Source: ZC4RG29 sp964521255 (GTDB lineage Bacteria > Bacteroidota > Bacteroidia > Cytophagales > Cyclobacteriaceae). From it: a DNA stretch of 40,572 nucleotides. Each line of letters begins with the position of its first letter. Positions within the stretch are counted from its first letter, which is position 1. The DNA is taken from NCBI GenBank assembly GCA_964521255.1, contig CAZFRM010000033.1, positions 1 to 40,572 of the forward strand, given 5' to 3'. A program made the translations under genes and the position numbers. The notes beneath the pieces were generated by a model, which was not told the DNA's origin, did not search any database, and saw nothing but the letters and a program-made list of their open reading frames with translations. Shown one piece after another: positions 24,246 through 34,427 of the stretch.

Positions 24246-24905
24246 TCATAAAAACAGCCTGGAAACTAATTTTTTCGGGTCAAGGTCAGTGAAATTGTCG
24301 ATTACCAGGTCAACATCCGCAAGCTCATTAGTTGGGTGTGTGGTGGTTATGCCAATTACTTTGCACCCGGCGGCCTTTCCTGCAGCGATTCCAGAGAGGG
24401 AGTCTTCGAAAACGAGGCATTGATCAGGGGGAATTTTAAGCATGGCTGCGGCTTTAAGATAAATTTCCGGATGAGGTTTGCCATTTAAGACATCACTGTC
24501 ATCCAGAACGATAGGGAAAAAATCACGGGTTGATGTTTTCGAAAGAGTGAAATCTACATTTTCAGAGGGTGCGGAAGTGGCCACCACCCGTGGATAATCA
24601 TATTCATTAAGTTTTTCAAGAAAGGGTATTAACCCATTTACCGGTTTAATGTCTTTAGAATAAATTTCCCGGAACAGTGCTTCCTTCTCATCGGCATATT
24701 GCTGAACGGTTTCTTCAGGCAGATTACCAAACAAACTGATAATCCAATCCCGGTTCATGCGTCCATATATCTTTTCATGTAGTTGCTGGTCGCTGAGATC
24801 ATATCCATGTTGCTTGCAAAATTGTTTTAAGGCAATCTTGTGAAATGGATTGCTATCGACGATGACTCCGTCCATGTCAAAAATAAAACCTATCAATAGA
24901 TCCAT
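24246..24905 (-). CDS. HAD-superfamily phosphatase, beta-phosphoglucomutase-like
   Basis: 219 residues. HAD motif I is FDMDGVIVDS, with nucleophile D10 and acid/base D12. The helical cap follows (about 16-85). Motif II is the VVATSAPSEN strand with its serine. Motif III is in GKPHPEIYLKAA (Lys). Motif IV is CLVFEDSLSGIAAGKAAG. This is the arrangement of beta-phosphoglucomutases and related sugar-phosphate or phosphoglycolate phosphatases. The KPHPEIY and FEDSLSGI forms favour the former group, but the substrate remains open. Cytoplasmic. The ATG lies 4 bases after the VCBS gene's stop, so the two are co-transcribed despite different destinations. Confidence 0.85.
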   Translation of the reverse strand: MDLLIGFIFDMDGVIVDSNPFHKIALKQFCKQHGYDLSDQQLHEKIYGRMNRDWIISLFGNLPEETVQQYADEKEALFREIYSKDIKPVNGLIPFLEKLNEYDYPRVVATSAPSENVDFTLSKTSTRDFFPIVLDDSDVLNGKPHPEIYLKAAAMLKIPPDQCLVFEDSLSGIAAGKAAGCKVIGITTTHPTNELADVDLVIDNFTDLDPKKLVSRLFL

Positions 24906-24909
24906 GTAA

Positions 24910-27099
24910 TTAATAAATTACAATTCTTCGCGAGTAGGTCTTATCATTAATAAGAATCCGCAAGATATAAAGTCCTGTGGCAAATTTCGCTACTCTAAGT
25001 ACGTAGGGTTGGTTAGGTGTGATTGCTATCGGATTTCCCAGCTCCTGTCCTAATGAGGAAATCATTTGAAGGGTAGCATATCTGTCTATCTTAACATTCA
25101 ACTCCTTTGATTGTTCCACAGGAACAGGATAGATTTCGATCGAAGGATCTTCTGATAAGGATGCACCCCCGTCATGCCGGAGCACCTGTACACCGCCCAT
25201 GATGTTTCCGGTTACGATTGAAGGTTTGTCTGTGTTGAAAAGATTGGCAACTGCGGGCCAAATGCGACCTCCCAGATTTCGAGCCTCATATTGTTCAGTA
25301 AAGGTGTTATAAATAACATGGGAAATGATGTTGGTTTCTGCACCTTCTTTGTAGCTGCTAATTATTCCAACCGTTCCAAATTGATCTCCTAACACCAGGT
25401 CATCTTTCCCATCAGCATTCAGGTCAGCGGATGCTATTCCAAGGCTTTGCCGCTCGACGCTTGGCCCAAGCTCTAAGTAACTATTATCGGTCAGTGTAAA
25501 ATTGAAAGAGCCTTTGGGACCATTATTTTTCCAATACTCCAAAGAGCCATTACTTTTTCCTATCAGAATATCACTGATGCCATTGCCATCAATATCGGTC
25601 ATATGAATGTTCTCTGTATACAATAAATCAAAGTCAATGGTATTTAATAACTGGCCGGAGAAATCAACACCTTTATTGCTCTTGTTGGCTAAATAATAAA
25701 GATTGGTTTGTCCTGTTATAAAACTGGTTGCTGTTAGCACAAGATCAACCTTACCATCGGCATTAGCATCTGCAAACTGTGGCTTAATGTTATAGAGAAG
25801 AAGGGACTTGATCGATTGATAGTCGTCTGTAACAAATTGAAAAGAAGGCTCTGAAGCAGTTCCAATGTTCTCATAAAAATAAATTGAGCCTGACAGACTT
25901 TCAGCATCAGCGTTGTTACCGATGATCATATCATCATCGCCGTCTCCATCCACATCAAAAAAAGCAGGCACAGCATTATCACCAACATCGATCATTTGAT
26001 TTTGCAGAAAATTCTTTTCGCTAAAATCGAAAGAATGAATTTGTTGAGACCCTACATTGTGATAATACCAGTTGGAATTTTTCAAATCAACTTCCAGCAA
26101 ATCCTTTCTGAATATGTTCGGCACGACTATCAAGTCGCTTACATTATCAAAGTCAACATCTTCATAAAAGGGTGCGGGGAAGTGAGCAAATGAAGCCGGG
26201 TTGGTTATTGGAAAATGTTCTGCAGTATTGAATACAGCATTTACAGCATCACCTTCATTACGCAGTAAAAATAAATCAGAGCACTCTGCTTCAGAAAACA
26301 AAAGATCCTGATCCTGATCGTTGTCGATGTCAATAGCAAGCATGGCCTTGCCTCCGGCGTGTTTTATCCGGCCACCACTTGAGGGAGGACATGCTTCATT
26401 GTTAAATGCAAACACTCCACAATCACATTCCAAAAAGCCGCCCCACTTTTGTGTTACTCTTTCAAAGGCCAGTGAATCACATGTATTACTGATGTTCTGA
26501 TGATATTCCACTGATCCTTCACCCTGGTATCGCATAGCTAAAATATCCAGGTCACCATCGCCATCGATATCGGTAATGGAAGGTAGATCATCGAATTGAA
26601 GTTGAAGATTAGTCAACCCTGAAAAACCTTTGGTTAAGAGAACTTCACTTTTGGGAACGCCTGGAGCTATGAAGAAATAATATTGTTCCCATGTCAATGG
26701 ACCACCCGGTTGTGTTACGTTTGTAAAAACCCGAATACCCAGAATATCTCCCGTAAATAAATCTTTTTTCCCATCACAATTATAGTCGCGCAGGAGAAGC
26801 CAATTGGTAAGCGGCGGGAACATGCTTTCAAATTCAGGTGCATAAATGTATTTACCCGATTGATTTATGTAAGTGATTACCTTATTTGCTGTGCGATCAA
26901 AAAGCACAAGGTCAGTTTGGTTGTCACCATTTACATCCAGCGTGTTGTACTGAGCTGCATTCAGGCCACCGCCCCACGGTATTGTAAGATTGTGTTGATT
27001 ACCATCTTTTACAGGAATAGACTGATCGATCACATAGGTAAATTGTGATTTCACCAAAAACGGGCAGCACACCAACAAAATTCCAACAATGATCCGCAT
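24910..27099 (-). CDS. Secreted FG-GAP/VCBS-repeat protein with T9SS sorting tail
   Basis: 729 residues with a signal peptide (MRIIVGILLVCCPFLVKSQ). At least six calcium-binding-type FG-GAP/VCBS units are visible by their Asp/Asn/Gly loops, for example DVNGDNQTDLVLFD, DIDGDGDLDILAMR, DIDNDQDQDLLFSE, DVDGDGDDDMIIGN, DANADGKVDLVLTA, DIDGNGISDILIGK and DLNADGKDDLVLGD. These suggest a seven-bladed beta-propeller. The last 80 or so residues (IEIYPVPVEQ ... GLYILRILINDKTYSRRIVIY) form a type IX secretion sorting domain. The protein should therefore leave through the Por system and be anchored or released at the surface. The role, probably adhesion or ligand binding, is not known. Divergent from murF. 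Confidence 0.9.
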   Translation of the reverse strand: MRIIVGILLVCCPFLVKSQFTYVIDQSIPVKDGNQHNLTIPWGGGLNAAQYNTLDVNGDNQTDLVLFDRTANKVITYINQSGKYIYAPEFESMFPPLTNWLLLRDYNCDGKKDLFTGDILGIRVFTNVTQPGGPLTWEQYYFFIAPGVPKSEVLLTKGFSGLTNLQLQFDDLPSITDIDGDGDLDILAMRYQGEGSVEYHQNISNTCDSLAFERVTQKWGGFLECDCGVFAFNNEACPPSSGGRIKHAGGKAMLAIDIDNDQDQDLLFSEAECSDLFLLRNEGDAVNAVFNTAEHFPITNPASFAHFPAPFYEDVDFDNVSDLIVVPNIFRKDLLEVDLKNSNWYYHNVGSQQIHSFDFSEKNFLQNQMIDVGDNAVPAFFDVDGDGDDDMIIGNNADAESLSGSIYFYENIGTASEPSFQFVTDDYQSIKSLLLYNIKPQFADANADGKVDLVLTATSFITGQTNLYYLANKSNKGVDFSGQLLNTIDFDLLYTENIHMTDIDGNGISDILIGKSNGSLEYWKNNGPKGSFNFTLTDNSYLELGPSVERQSLGIASADLNADGKDDLVLGDQFGTVGIISSYKEGAETNIISHVIYNTFTEQYEARNLGGRIWPAVANLFNTDKPSIVTGNIMGGVQVLRHDGGASLSEDPSIEIYPVPVEQSKELNVKIDRYATLQMISSLGQELGNPIAITPNQPYVLRVAKFATGLYILRILINDKTYSRRIVIY

Positions 27100-27191
27100 G
27101 TAAATTTTTTTCTACTTCATAACGCTGACCCACGTCAACCTGTTATCTTGGACCTGCAAGATAATCATCATTAAGGAGATTCATTTCATCT

Positions 27192-28475
27192 ATGAATATT
27201 CAGGAGTTGTATACAAAATATCAGGAAACGGGTAAGGTATCGACAGATACAAGAAATATTTTACCCGGCTCTGTTTTTTTTGCGCTGAAAGGTGACCGGT
27301 TCAATGCCAATGAATTTGCTGAGGAATCCATCGCAAAAGGTGCACGATACGCCGTGATCGATGAAGAAAAATATGCGGTAAATAATTCCCTGGTACTCGT
27401 TCCAAATGTATTGGAAACACTACAGCAATTGGCGCGCTTTCATCGCGATCAATTAAAAATTCCGGTTATTGCCCTCACCGGTTCAAATGGAAAGACCACC
27501 AGTAAGGAATTGTTAAATGCCGTATTGAGCTGTAAGTACAAAACACACGCTACAAAAGGAAATCTTAATAATCATATTGGCGTGCCACTTACGTTGCTGG
27601 CAATCGACAATACTATTGAGATAGCAGTAGTGGAAATGGGGGCCAATCACCTGGGCGAGATTGCATTGCTTTGTGAGATTGCTAATCCTACACATGGTTT
27701 TATTACCAACATCGGCAAAGCACACATTGGTACATTTGGAGGATACGACAATATCATTCGCGCGAAATCAGAATTGTACCAGCATTTGATACAAACAAAA
27801 GGAACTGTTTTCATCAATTCACAAAATCCTATTCTTGCCAATATGGCGAAGCGATTTGAATCGCCTGTATTTTATCCGGCGAAAGGCGATTACTATCATG
27901 CCGAGTTGATTGGCGCTGATCCTTATTTGCATTATGCGTCGGAGAATGGTGAGGAAGTGAAGACAAACCTCATTGGTACCTACAATTTTGAAAACATTGC
28001 TGCAGCCTTATGCATTGGAAAGTATTTTGGCGTTGATGAACGTGAAGCTAATCGCGGCGTTTCTGAATATGTTCCTGCCAACATGCGTTCTCAAATGGTT
28101 AACAAAGGTTCGAACACCATTATCCTGGATGCCTACAATGCTAACCCCAGCTCTATGCAAGCCGCCATTGAAAATCTTTCCTCTATGAAATCAGACGGCA
28201 AGGTTTTAATTCTGGGTGATATGTTTGAATTGGAAGAAGAAAGCGAGAAGGAGCACAAGCTGCTTGGCGATCTTATTAAAGAGAAAAATTTCAATCAGGT
28301 TTATTTGTGCGGAACTCTGATGCGAGCTGCGTACGAAGTTCTACCAACGGCAAAGTATTTTTCAAAGAAGGATGAGTTGATCGAGGAAATAAAAAAGAGC
28401 CCTATAATTAAGTCCACGATTCTCGTCAAAGCGTCTCGTGGAATTGGCCTGGAACAAATAGTTGAATATCTATAA
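27192..28475 (+). CDS. murF: UDP-N-acetylmuramoyl-tripeptide--D-alanyl-D-alanine ligase
   Basis: 427 residues, the normal MurF length for Bacteroidota. It joins D-Ala-D-Ala to UDP-MurNAc-tripeptide in the cytoplasm, using ATP, to complete the peptidoglycan precursor. The N-terminal domain shows VSTDTRNILPGSVFFALKG (about 18-36). The ATP loop is ALTGSNGKTTSKELL (about 95-109). The central domain has VVEMGANHLGEI and the N-T-x-x-H-type segment NIGKAHIGTFGG. The C-terminal domain shows LDAYNANPSSM and LGDMFELEE. A purine-rich GGAGAT lies upstream of the ATG. It stands alone in this region without other mur or fts genes, as MurF often does in this phylum. Confidence 0.95.
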   Translation: MNIQELYTKYQETGKVSTDTRNILPGSVFFALKGDRFNANEFAEESIAKGARYAVIDEEKYAVNNSLVLVPNVLETLQQLARFHRDQLKIPVIALTGSNGKTTSKELLNAVLSCKYKTHATKGNLNNHIGVPLTLLAIDNTIEIAVVEMGANHLGEIALLCEIANPTHGFITNIGKAHIGTFGGYDNIIRAKSELYQHLIQTKGTVFINSQNPILANMAKRFESPVFYPAKGDYYHAELIGADPYLHYASENGEEVKTNLIGTYNFENIAAALCIGKYFGVDEREANRGVSEYVPANMRSQMVNKGSNTIILDAYNANPSSMQAAIENLSSMKSDGKVLILGDMFELEEESEKEHKLLGDLIKEKNFNQVYLCGTLMRAAYEVLPTAKYFSKKDELIEEIKKSPIIKSTILVKASRGIGLEQIVEYL

Positions 28476-28493
28476 CCTATTACTGAATTGCTT

Positions 28494-29720
28494 ATGCGTA
28501 TCAGGCACAGCATTAGAATTTTTGCATCGTCATTTTTATTAATGACTTGTGGATTCATTGAATCTGTCAATGGGCAACAACTTTATCAAATGCCCGCAGG
28601 ACAGCAAACACGCTGGACTAGTTTTGAAAATCCAACGGCTGCAAAAGGCAAGGGTGGTATGGAGAATAAAAGCGCAAAGGGACATCCTTCCGAAATGGTG
28701 GCCGCGGGTGAAACGAAAATATTAATGGATGCAAAAGGCGCTGGCGTGATTCAACGCATTTGGCTTACCATCAATGAACGCAATCCAATCATGCTGCGCT
28801 CGATAAAATTAGAGATGTATTGGGACGGTGCTTCCAGGCCTGCGGTATCCGTTCCGCTCGGTGATTTTTTTGGCATTGGATTAGGCAGAAAAGTAGCTTT
28901 CCAAAATGCATTGTTCTCCGATCCGGAAGGAAGGTCTTTCAATTCGTACATACCCATGCCCTTTCGTACCGCCGCAAAAATTCAGGTTGTTAACGAAAGC
29001 GATAAGCCCTTCATGCTTTTTTACGATGTTAACTATCAACAGGTAGAGAAGCATTCTTCAGATGTACTTTACTTTCACGCGGCATGGAGAAGAGAAAATA
29101 AAAATGAGTTACAAAAGGATTTTGAAATTTTACCAAATGTAAAAGGTAAAGGCCGATACCTTGGAATGAACATGGGCATCATTACCGATCCCAGTTATCA
29201 AAAAAGTTGGTGGGGTGAAGGTGAAGTAAAGATATATGTTGATGGCGATAAAGATCTTCCAACATTGAATGGAACAGGCACAGAAGATTACATCGGAACC
29301 GGTTGGGGTCAGGGCGTTTTTGCTCATCAATACCAGGGGTGTCTTGTAGCGAATGACTCTGCCCGTCAATGGGCATTTTATCGCTATCATGTTTTAGATG
29401 CTGTTTACTTTCAGCATGAATGCAAGGTGGCCATTCAAATTATGGGAGGTGATATGCTTGATAAGGTGCGTGAGTACAAAAAGAATGGCGCTTCGCTGAT
29501 ACCCGTAACGGTCAGCACTGAGAATGATTTTTTAAAGTTGTTCGAGCAAGATCCGGTGCCGGATTTGATGGATACAAAACTCCCTCACGGATGGACCAAC
29601 TTTTACCGGCAGGATGATGTTTCAGCTACGGTATATTTTTACTTGGATAAACCTTCCAACGAGCTTCCCGCACTTGCTCCACGTGAACAACGAATAGCAG
29701 CGCTGCCAGAGAAGTATTAG
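28494..29720 (+). CDS. DUF2961 protein, glycoside hydrolase family 172
   Basis: 408 residues from the ATG at 28494; a TTG two codons earlier also opens the frame. An N-terminal signal peptide of about 28 residues ends near NGQQ. The family signature is RWTSFENPTAAKGKGGMENK, then GAGVIQRIWLTI and EMYWDGASRPAVSVPLGDFFG, and later LNGTGTEDYIGTGWGQG, containing the Glu/Asp pair near the presumed active site. GH172 enzymes of known activity act on alpha-fructofuranosides and alpha-D-arabinofuranosides, so an extracytoplasmic glycan-cleaving role is likely. It begins 18 bases after murF in the same orientation and may share its transcript, although the functions are unrelated. Confidence 0.88.
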   Translation: MRIRHSIRIFASSFLLMTCGFIESVNGQQLYQMPAGQQTRWTSFENPTAAKGKGGMENKSAKGHPSEMVAAGETKILMDAKGAGVIQRIWLTINERNPIMLRSIKLEMYWDGASRPAVSVPLGDFFGIGLGRKVAFQNALFSDPEGRSFNSYIPMPFRTAAKIQVVNESDKPFMLFYDVNYQQVEKHSSDVLYFHAAWRRENKNELQKDFEILPNVKGKGRYLGMNMGIITDPSYQKSWWGEGEVKIYVDGDKDLPTLNGTGTEDYIGTGWGQGVFAHQYQGCLVANDSARQWAFYRYHVLDAVYFQHECKVAIQIMGGDMLDKVREYKKNGASLIPVTVSTENDFLKLFEQDPVPDLMDTKLPHGWTNFYRQDDVSATVYFYLDKPSNELPALAPREQRIAALPEKY

Positions 29721-29968
29721 TCTTTTATACATTTTCTTAAGATTGCCATTCTTCATCCTGTTGATTAGACATGGAATATTTTGTGCAACTGAGTGGAACT
29801 TGTAAAAATGCTTTTCAAGTTCTTCTGCAGCTCACTAATAAACAATTTGTTCTCATTGAGAGTTAAAATGAGTATATTAAAAAAGGTGAAGTTGTCCTGT
29901 TCCGAATTTTTGATTTTTTCAATATAGACGCTGATCAACTTTCAGGAAGGACACAATCATGAGAGCCA

Positions 29969-32900
29969 ATGAAAGTAGCCATTCTCATTGTTTTATGTTT
30001 CATTTTCATCGTGGCATCGGGTCAGGAGCAGCCTGGGCGTGTTTCTAATCAGCTTTTCTTTAAGCACTTATCCGTTGACGAGGGTCTCTCCCAGCCCACT
30101 GTCAACTGCATCATCCGGGACAAGCGGGGGTTTGTGTGGATCGCCACGGAAGATGGACTCAACCGATATGATGGGAATAGATTTAAGATCTTCCGCCATG
30201 ATGCAAAAGACTCTACCACTATCAGTCATAGTGTTGTCTATTCCCTTCTCGAAGAGAAAAGTACCGGCAACCTGTGGGTTGGTACAGCCAATGGCCTTAG
30301 TTACTTTAACCGGTCCACGGAAAGTTTTACGCGCATACCCGCAATCAATAAACCGGGAACTGCCTATTCCGGCCTGGCCATGGATGATGAAACCAACACA
30401 TTATGGATCGCCAATGGCATGGGCGGGGTTCGCTACCTGAATGTCAACGAAGGCAAGATACACGACCTGGATCATGACGATCTTAAAAATATTGTTGCGT
30501 GGACCCTTCAGTTAAAAGATGGCAACTTATATATTGGTACAATAGCGCAAGGGTTAAAGGTTTATAACACGATCAGTAAGACTGTAACGTCTTTTAATTC
30601 CTCAACGCAGGAAGTATCGGGTAATAAAATCCGGTCACTTTTGGCAAGCGATGATTACGTATGGATTGGCACACAAGGTGAAGGGCTATACGCGCTGGAT
30701 TATAAAACTCAAACCATAGAAAAACATGTATTTGACCTGAAGCCTCAGAGCCGGGGCATCTGGGCGCTGGCCATGGACAAAGACAAAAATTTGTGGATCG
30801 GCACAGACGGCAGGGGCCTTATCATATACTCACCCATAAGAAACGATTATAAAAATTTTAACCCCTCGGAAAAAGATCCGCATGGCCTGAATGACAACAC
30901 CATTCGCTCCATTCTTATGGAGTCTTCCGGAGATGTTTGGCTTGGCACCTATATAGGCGGCGTAAATTATCATCCTGAATTACCCCTGAAGTTTCTTCTC
31001 TATAAAAAAGAATATGGCACTCCCTTTACACTTAGTGATCCCTCTGTGATGTCATTTGCAGAAGACGATGATAAGCTGTGGATGGGCACTGACAATGGGC
31101 TGAACGTTATGAAAGATGGGGTGATAAAACCTTATGGTAAAATTATTTCTACCGACCGGGCCGAAGTCATTCTCTCCCTGCTAAGGGATAAAAGCGGAGG
31201 TCTTTGGATCGGAACCTACGATCTCGGCCTGTACCATCTCGATAAGAAAAAAAACATAACAAGTTATGTTCATGATCCCAAAGACCCGACAAGTTTGCCG
31301 CACAACATCGTGTGGGATCTTACGCAGGATTCCCATGGAAATATTTGGGCAGGAACCGAAAATGGTATAGCTCGTTTCAATCCAATAACCCGTCAGTTTG
31401 AGAACAGCAGGAACAAACCCAATGGAAAGAAAGCAGAGGTTTTTGACTACCCGGGAATCAGGACCCTCCTTGTTACGAGCGACGGGTCTTTGTGGATAGG
31501 TATTTATGGAGACCTCATTCGGTATAACTATAAGACGGATCAGGTCACACGCTTTACGAATATCACCGATGGCCCTAAGAAGATTGAGGGTGTAAGAGTA
31601 ATATCTCTTTGTGAAGATAAGAATAACAATGTATGGGTAGGCACATATGGCGATGGGCTCTGCAAATTCGATAACAGCACGCAAAAATTTTCCATTATCA
31701 CCCAGCAGGAAGGCCTTCCAAATGATTTCGTTCTTGCCATGCATCCGGGCGTGGGTGATGATCTCTGGATGACGACCAATACGGGTATTGTTTATTTCAA
31801 CATCCGGAAAGGCACCTTCCTTACGTTTGACCAAAATTATGGTGTACAAGGCAATACTTTCAATCGCAGTTCTTCCTGTCAACTAAAGAACGGCGACCTT
31901 GTGTTTGGTGGCGCCAAAGGCTTTAACATTTTTACACCGGTAGAAATGCATTCCGATACTACCAACCTTACTATTCTGCTAACGGATTTTAAGATATTTA
32001 ATGAATCGATCCGACCGGGAAGCAAGCTGATGCCCAAGAGCATTACCGAACTCGATAAACTGGACCTTCCTTATAAGGATTCGCGCCTGATCAGTATTCA
32101 GTTTGCCGCCTTGCAATTTGTAGCGCCTCAGCAAGTACGGTATACCTATAAGCTTGAAAATTTTTCCAATGAATGGCAGGATGCAGGCAATGGTCATACC
32201 GTTACCTTCACCAGTCTTGAGCCGGGCAATTACAAGCTGGCGATCCGTGCTTCCCTCAATGACCAATCCTGGGGGCCTGAAAAAACCATTGGCATTGTGA
32301 TCCGGCCTCCCTGGTACCAAACCATGACGGCGAGAATTGCCGGCATCGCTTCATTGGCGCTGATAGCATTTACTTTTTACCGCCTGCGAACGCGAAGCCT
32401 TCACCATCAAAAGCAGAAACTTGAAAAGCTGGTGCAAGAACAGAGCAAGGAAATTAAAGATCAGAACGATGAACTCGCTGCACAGAATGAAGAATTGTTG
32501 GAGCGAAATGAAGAGCTGGCCGCACAGAAAGAGCTGATGGAGGATCAAAACAAAATATTGCAGGAAACGCAACGGCAAATGGCAGAGTTAAATCAATCGC
32601 TGGAGAAATTAGTTGCCGTCAGAACCAAATCCTTAGACGATACGATTCATCAGCTCAACAAAACCATTCGTGAACTGGATGCCTTTGTGTACAGCGCGTC
32701 ACATGACCTCATTGCGCCATTGAAATCCGTTCTGGGACTTATTCAACTTTCCCGAAAAGGAAATGAAGGCAACGCCGAGTTAATGACCTATCTCAACTAC
32801 ATGGAAGAGAGCATCAAGAAGCTCGATGAGATCATCAAAAATATGATTCAGTATTCACGTAATTCAAAACTGGAATTAAAGTACGAGGCCTTGCAAATCA

Positions 32901-33346
32901 GCAAAGAAGTGGAAGAGTGTATTCAGGATTTCAAATTCATGAAAGGTTTTGATGAGATCAACTTTCAAATTCAGATCAATCCTAACGCCCAGGTAGTAAG
33001 CGATAAGCAGCGCCTGCGAATCATCCTTTCTAATCTCATCGGCAATGCCATTAAATATTATGATCCTTCAAAACCAACACACGAAGTTTCCATCAAATAC
33101 GAAAATGGAAGCACTACATGGAAGCTCAATATCACGGATAATGGAATAGGCATTGATAAGCGATACCTGAGCAAAGTATTTGAAATGTTCTATCGCGGAA
33201 CAGATAGGGCATACGGTTCCGGCCTCGGCCTGTACATTGTAAGGGAAACCGTTGACCGCCTCGATGGCGAAATATTTATTGATAGCGAGAAAGGAAGCTG
33301 GACAAAGTTTGAATTGATTTTTCCAGTGGAGGGAGATGAAAATTAG
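29969..33346 (+). CDS. Periplasmic beta-propeller sensor histidine kinase (Reg_prop, Y_Y_Y, HisKA, HATPase)
   Basis: 1125 residues. It has a signal peptide (MKVAILIVLCFIFIVAS), then about 12-14 Reg_prop units marked by [VI]W[IVA]GT repeats that make two seven-bladed propellers (about 30-680). A Y_Y_Y domain (about 690-780, YKLENFSNEWQDAG) follows, then a membrane segment (about 785-805) and a coiled coil of repeating QNEEL/ERNEEL units (about 815-895). HisKA has an H-box of SHDLIAPLK with the phospho-His near 911. HATPase has an N box NLIGNAIKYYD, DNGIGI and GSGLGLYI. The layout is that of the one-piece glycan sensors of Bacteroidota, but it stops after the ATPase: there is no receiver or AraC domain. 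The response regulator must be separate and is not in this window. Confidence 0.93.
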   Translation: MKVAILIVLCFIFIVASGQEQPGRVSNQLFFKHLSVDEGLSQPTVNCIIRDKRGFVWIATEDGLNRYDGNRFKIFRHDAKDSTTISHSVVYSLLEEKSTGNLWVGTANGLSYFNRSTESFTRIPAINKPGTAYSGLAMDDETNTLWIANGMGGVRYLNVNEGKIHDLDHDDLKNIVAWTLQLKDGNLYIGTIAQGLKVYNTISKTVTSFNSSTQEVSGNKIRSLLASDDYVWIGTQGEGLYALDYKTQTIEKHVFDLKPQSRGIWALAMDKDKNLWIGTDGRGLIIYSPIRNDYKNFNPSEKDPHGLNDNTIRSILMESSGDVWLGTYIGGVNYHPELPLKFLLYKKEYGTPFTLSDPSVMSFAEDDDKLWMGTDNGLNVMKDGVIKPYGKIISTDRAEVILSLLRDKSGGLWIGTYDLGLYHLDKKKNITSYVHDPKDPTSLPHNIVWDLTQDSHGNIWAGTENGIARFNPITRQFENSRNKPNGKKAEVFDYPGIRTLLVTSDGSLWIGIYGDLIRYNYKTDQVTRFTNITDGPKKIEGVRVISLCEDKNNNVWVGTYGDGLCKFDNSTQKFSIITQQEGLPNDFVLAMHPGVGDDLWMTTNTGIVYFNIRKGTFLTFDQNYGVQGNTFNRSSSCQLKNGDLVFGGAKGFNIFTPVEMHSDTTNLTILLTDFKIFNESIRPGSKLMPKSITELDKLDLPYKDSRLISIQFAALQFVAPQQVRYTYKLENFSNEWQDAGNGHTVTFTSLEPGNYKLAIRASLNDQSWGPEKTIGIVIRPPWYQTMTARIAGIASLALIAFTFYRLRTRSLHHQKQKLEKLVQEQSKEIKDQNDELAAQNEELLERNEELAAQKELMEDQNKILQETQRQMAELNQSLEKLVAVRTKSLDDTIHQLNKTIRELDAFVYSASHDLIAPLKSVLGLIQLSRKGNEGNAELMTYLNYMEESIKKLDEIIKNMIQYSRNSKLELKYEALQISKEVEECIQDFKFMKGFDEINFQIQINPNAQVVSDKQRLRIILSNLIGNAIKYYDPSKPTHEVSIKYENGSTTWKLNITDNGIGIDKRYLSKVFEMFYRGTDRAYGSGLGLYIVRETVDRLDGEIFIDSEKGSWTKFELIFPVEGDEN

Positions 33347-33479
33347 GGGAAGTCAGAAAGACAAATAATTAATTATTCAATCATACCCTTCAATTTATTT
33401 TTTTTACCAACAGTGGATTATCCTCCACCTGATTTTAATTTTATTTCTAATATTGTCTACATCATTTTAATTCAAAGTC

Positions 33480-34427
33480 ATGAGAAAAATATTCGCACAC
33501 CGACATATCCTTTTTACCGGCGCATTGTTATTGTTAGTCATGAGTAATTCAATAAAAGCGTCAAGTGCTGACACTATCGAAGGGCGATGGGACATGACCA
33601 TTGAAAAAGATGGGCAACTGCTCCCTTCATGGTTAGAGATTGAACACTCGGGAGTTAAAACGCTTGTAGGTCGGTTTGTGTACTCTGGTGGAAGTGCACG
33701 ACCTATCGCTGAAATTAAAGTTAACAATGGGAAATTTAGTTTCTCCATTCCTCCACAGTGGGAAGAAAGCACACGCAATATTGATTTTGAAGGTCAGCTT
33801 GTGGGTGATCAACTGAAAGGTACAATGGTTTTTGTCGATGGAAAATCATATCTCTGGACAGCGGTGCGTGCACCGTTGCTGAAAAGAACAAAGGAACCTG
33901 TGTGGGGAGAACCCATTAAACTTTTTAACGGTGTTGATCTCAAAGGCTGGAAGGCAATAGGTAATACTAATCAATGGGTGGTTGAAGATGGAGTTTTACG
34001 GAGCAAAAAGTCTGGCGCTAACCTCGTGAGCGAACAAACCTTCAATGACTTTAAACTTCATGTTGAATTTCGCTATGAGAAAGGAAGTAATAGCGGCGTT
34101 TACCTTCGGGGCCGTTATGAAGTACAAATAGCAGACGACAAAGGAAAAGAACCGTGGAAAGGATATTTCGGTGCCATCTACGGTTTTCTCACACCAAGTG
34201 AAATGGCCGCTAAAGATGCCGGTGAGTGGCAATCGTATGACATCACGCTTATCGGACGAATGGTTACTGTTGTAGCCAATGGCAAGACCGTTATAAGCAA
34301 CCAGGAGATTCCCGGTATCACCGGAGGCGCACTCGACAGCAATGAAGGTGAACCCGGACCGATCTATTTTCAGGGCGATCATGGGCCGATTGATTTTAGA
34401 AATATTGTGATTACACCGGCGAAGTAA
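33480..34427 (+). CDS. DUF1080 (3-keto-disaccharide hydrolase-like) secreted protein
   Basis: 315 residues. A signal peptide of about 28 residues (ending near IKASSAD) shows export. The first part (about 30-130) is a beta-rich domain beginning IEGRWDMTIEKDGQLLP, common in proteins of this type. The second (about 140-315) is the DUF1080/PF06439 lectin-like fold: LFNGVDLKGWKAIGNTNQW, EFRYEKGSNSGVYLRGRYEVQI, SYDITLIGRMVTVVANGKTV and GPIYFQGDHGPIDFRNI, the family ending. Relatives act on 3-keto-glycosides as hydrolases or hydratases, and many remain uncharacterised. It follows the large kinase by 133 bases and might be under its control. A second element of 3-keto-sugar chemistry, the exported PF01261 protein, lies at 1392. 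Confidence 0.87.
   Translation: MRKIFAHRHILFTGALLLLVMSNSIKASSADTIEGRWDMTIEKDGQLLPSWLEIEHSGVKTLVGRFVYSGGSARPIAEIKVNNGKFSFSIPPQWEESTRNIDFEGQLVGDQLKGTMVFVDGKSYLWTAVRAPLLKRTKEPVWGEPIKLFNGVDLKGWKAIGNTNQWVVEDGVLRSKKSGANLVSEQTFNDFKLHVEFRYEKGSNSGVYLRGRYEVQIADDKGKEPWKGYFGAIYGFLTPSEMAAKDAGEWQSYDITLIGRMVTVVANGKTVISNQEIPGITGGALDSNEGEPGPIYFQGDHGPIDFRNIVITPAK

Noticed and set aside
31181..31882. A 233-codon minus-strand frame inside the sensor kinase
   Set aside because: Entirely antisense to a well-supported gene, with no domain and no promoter.
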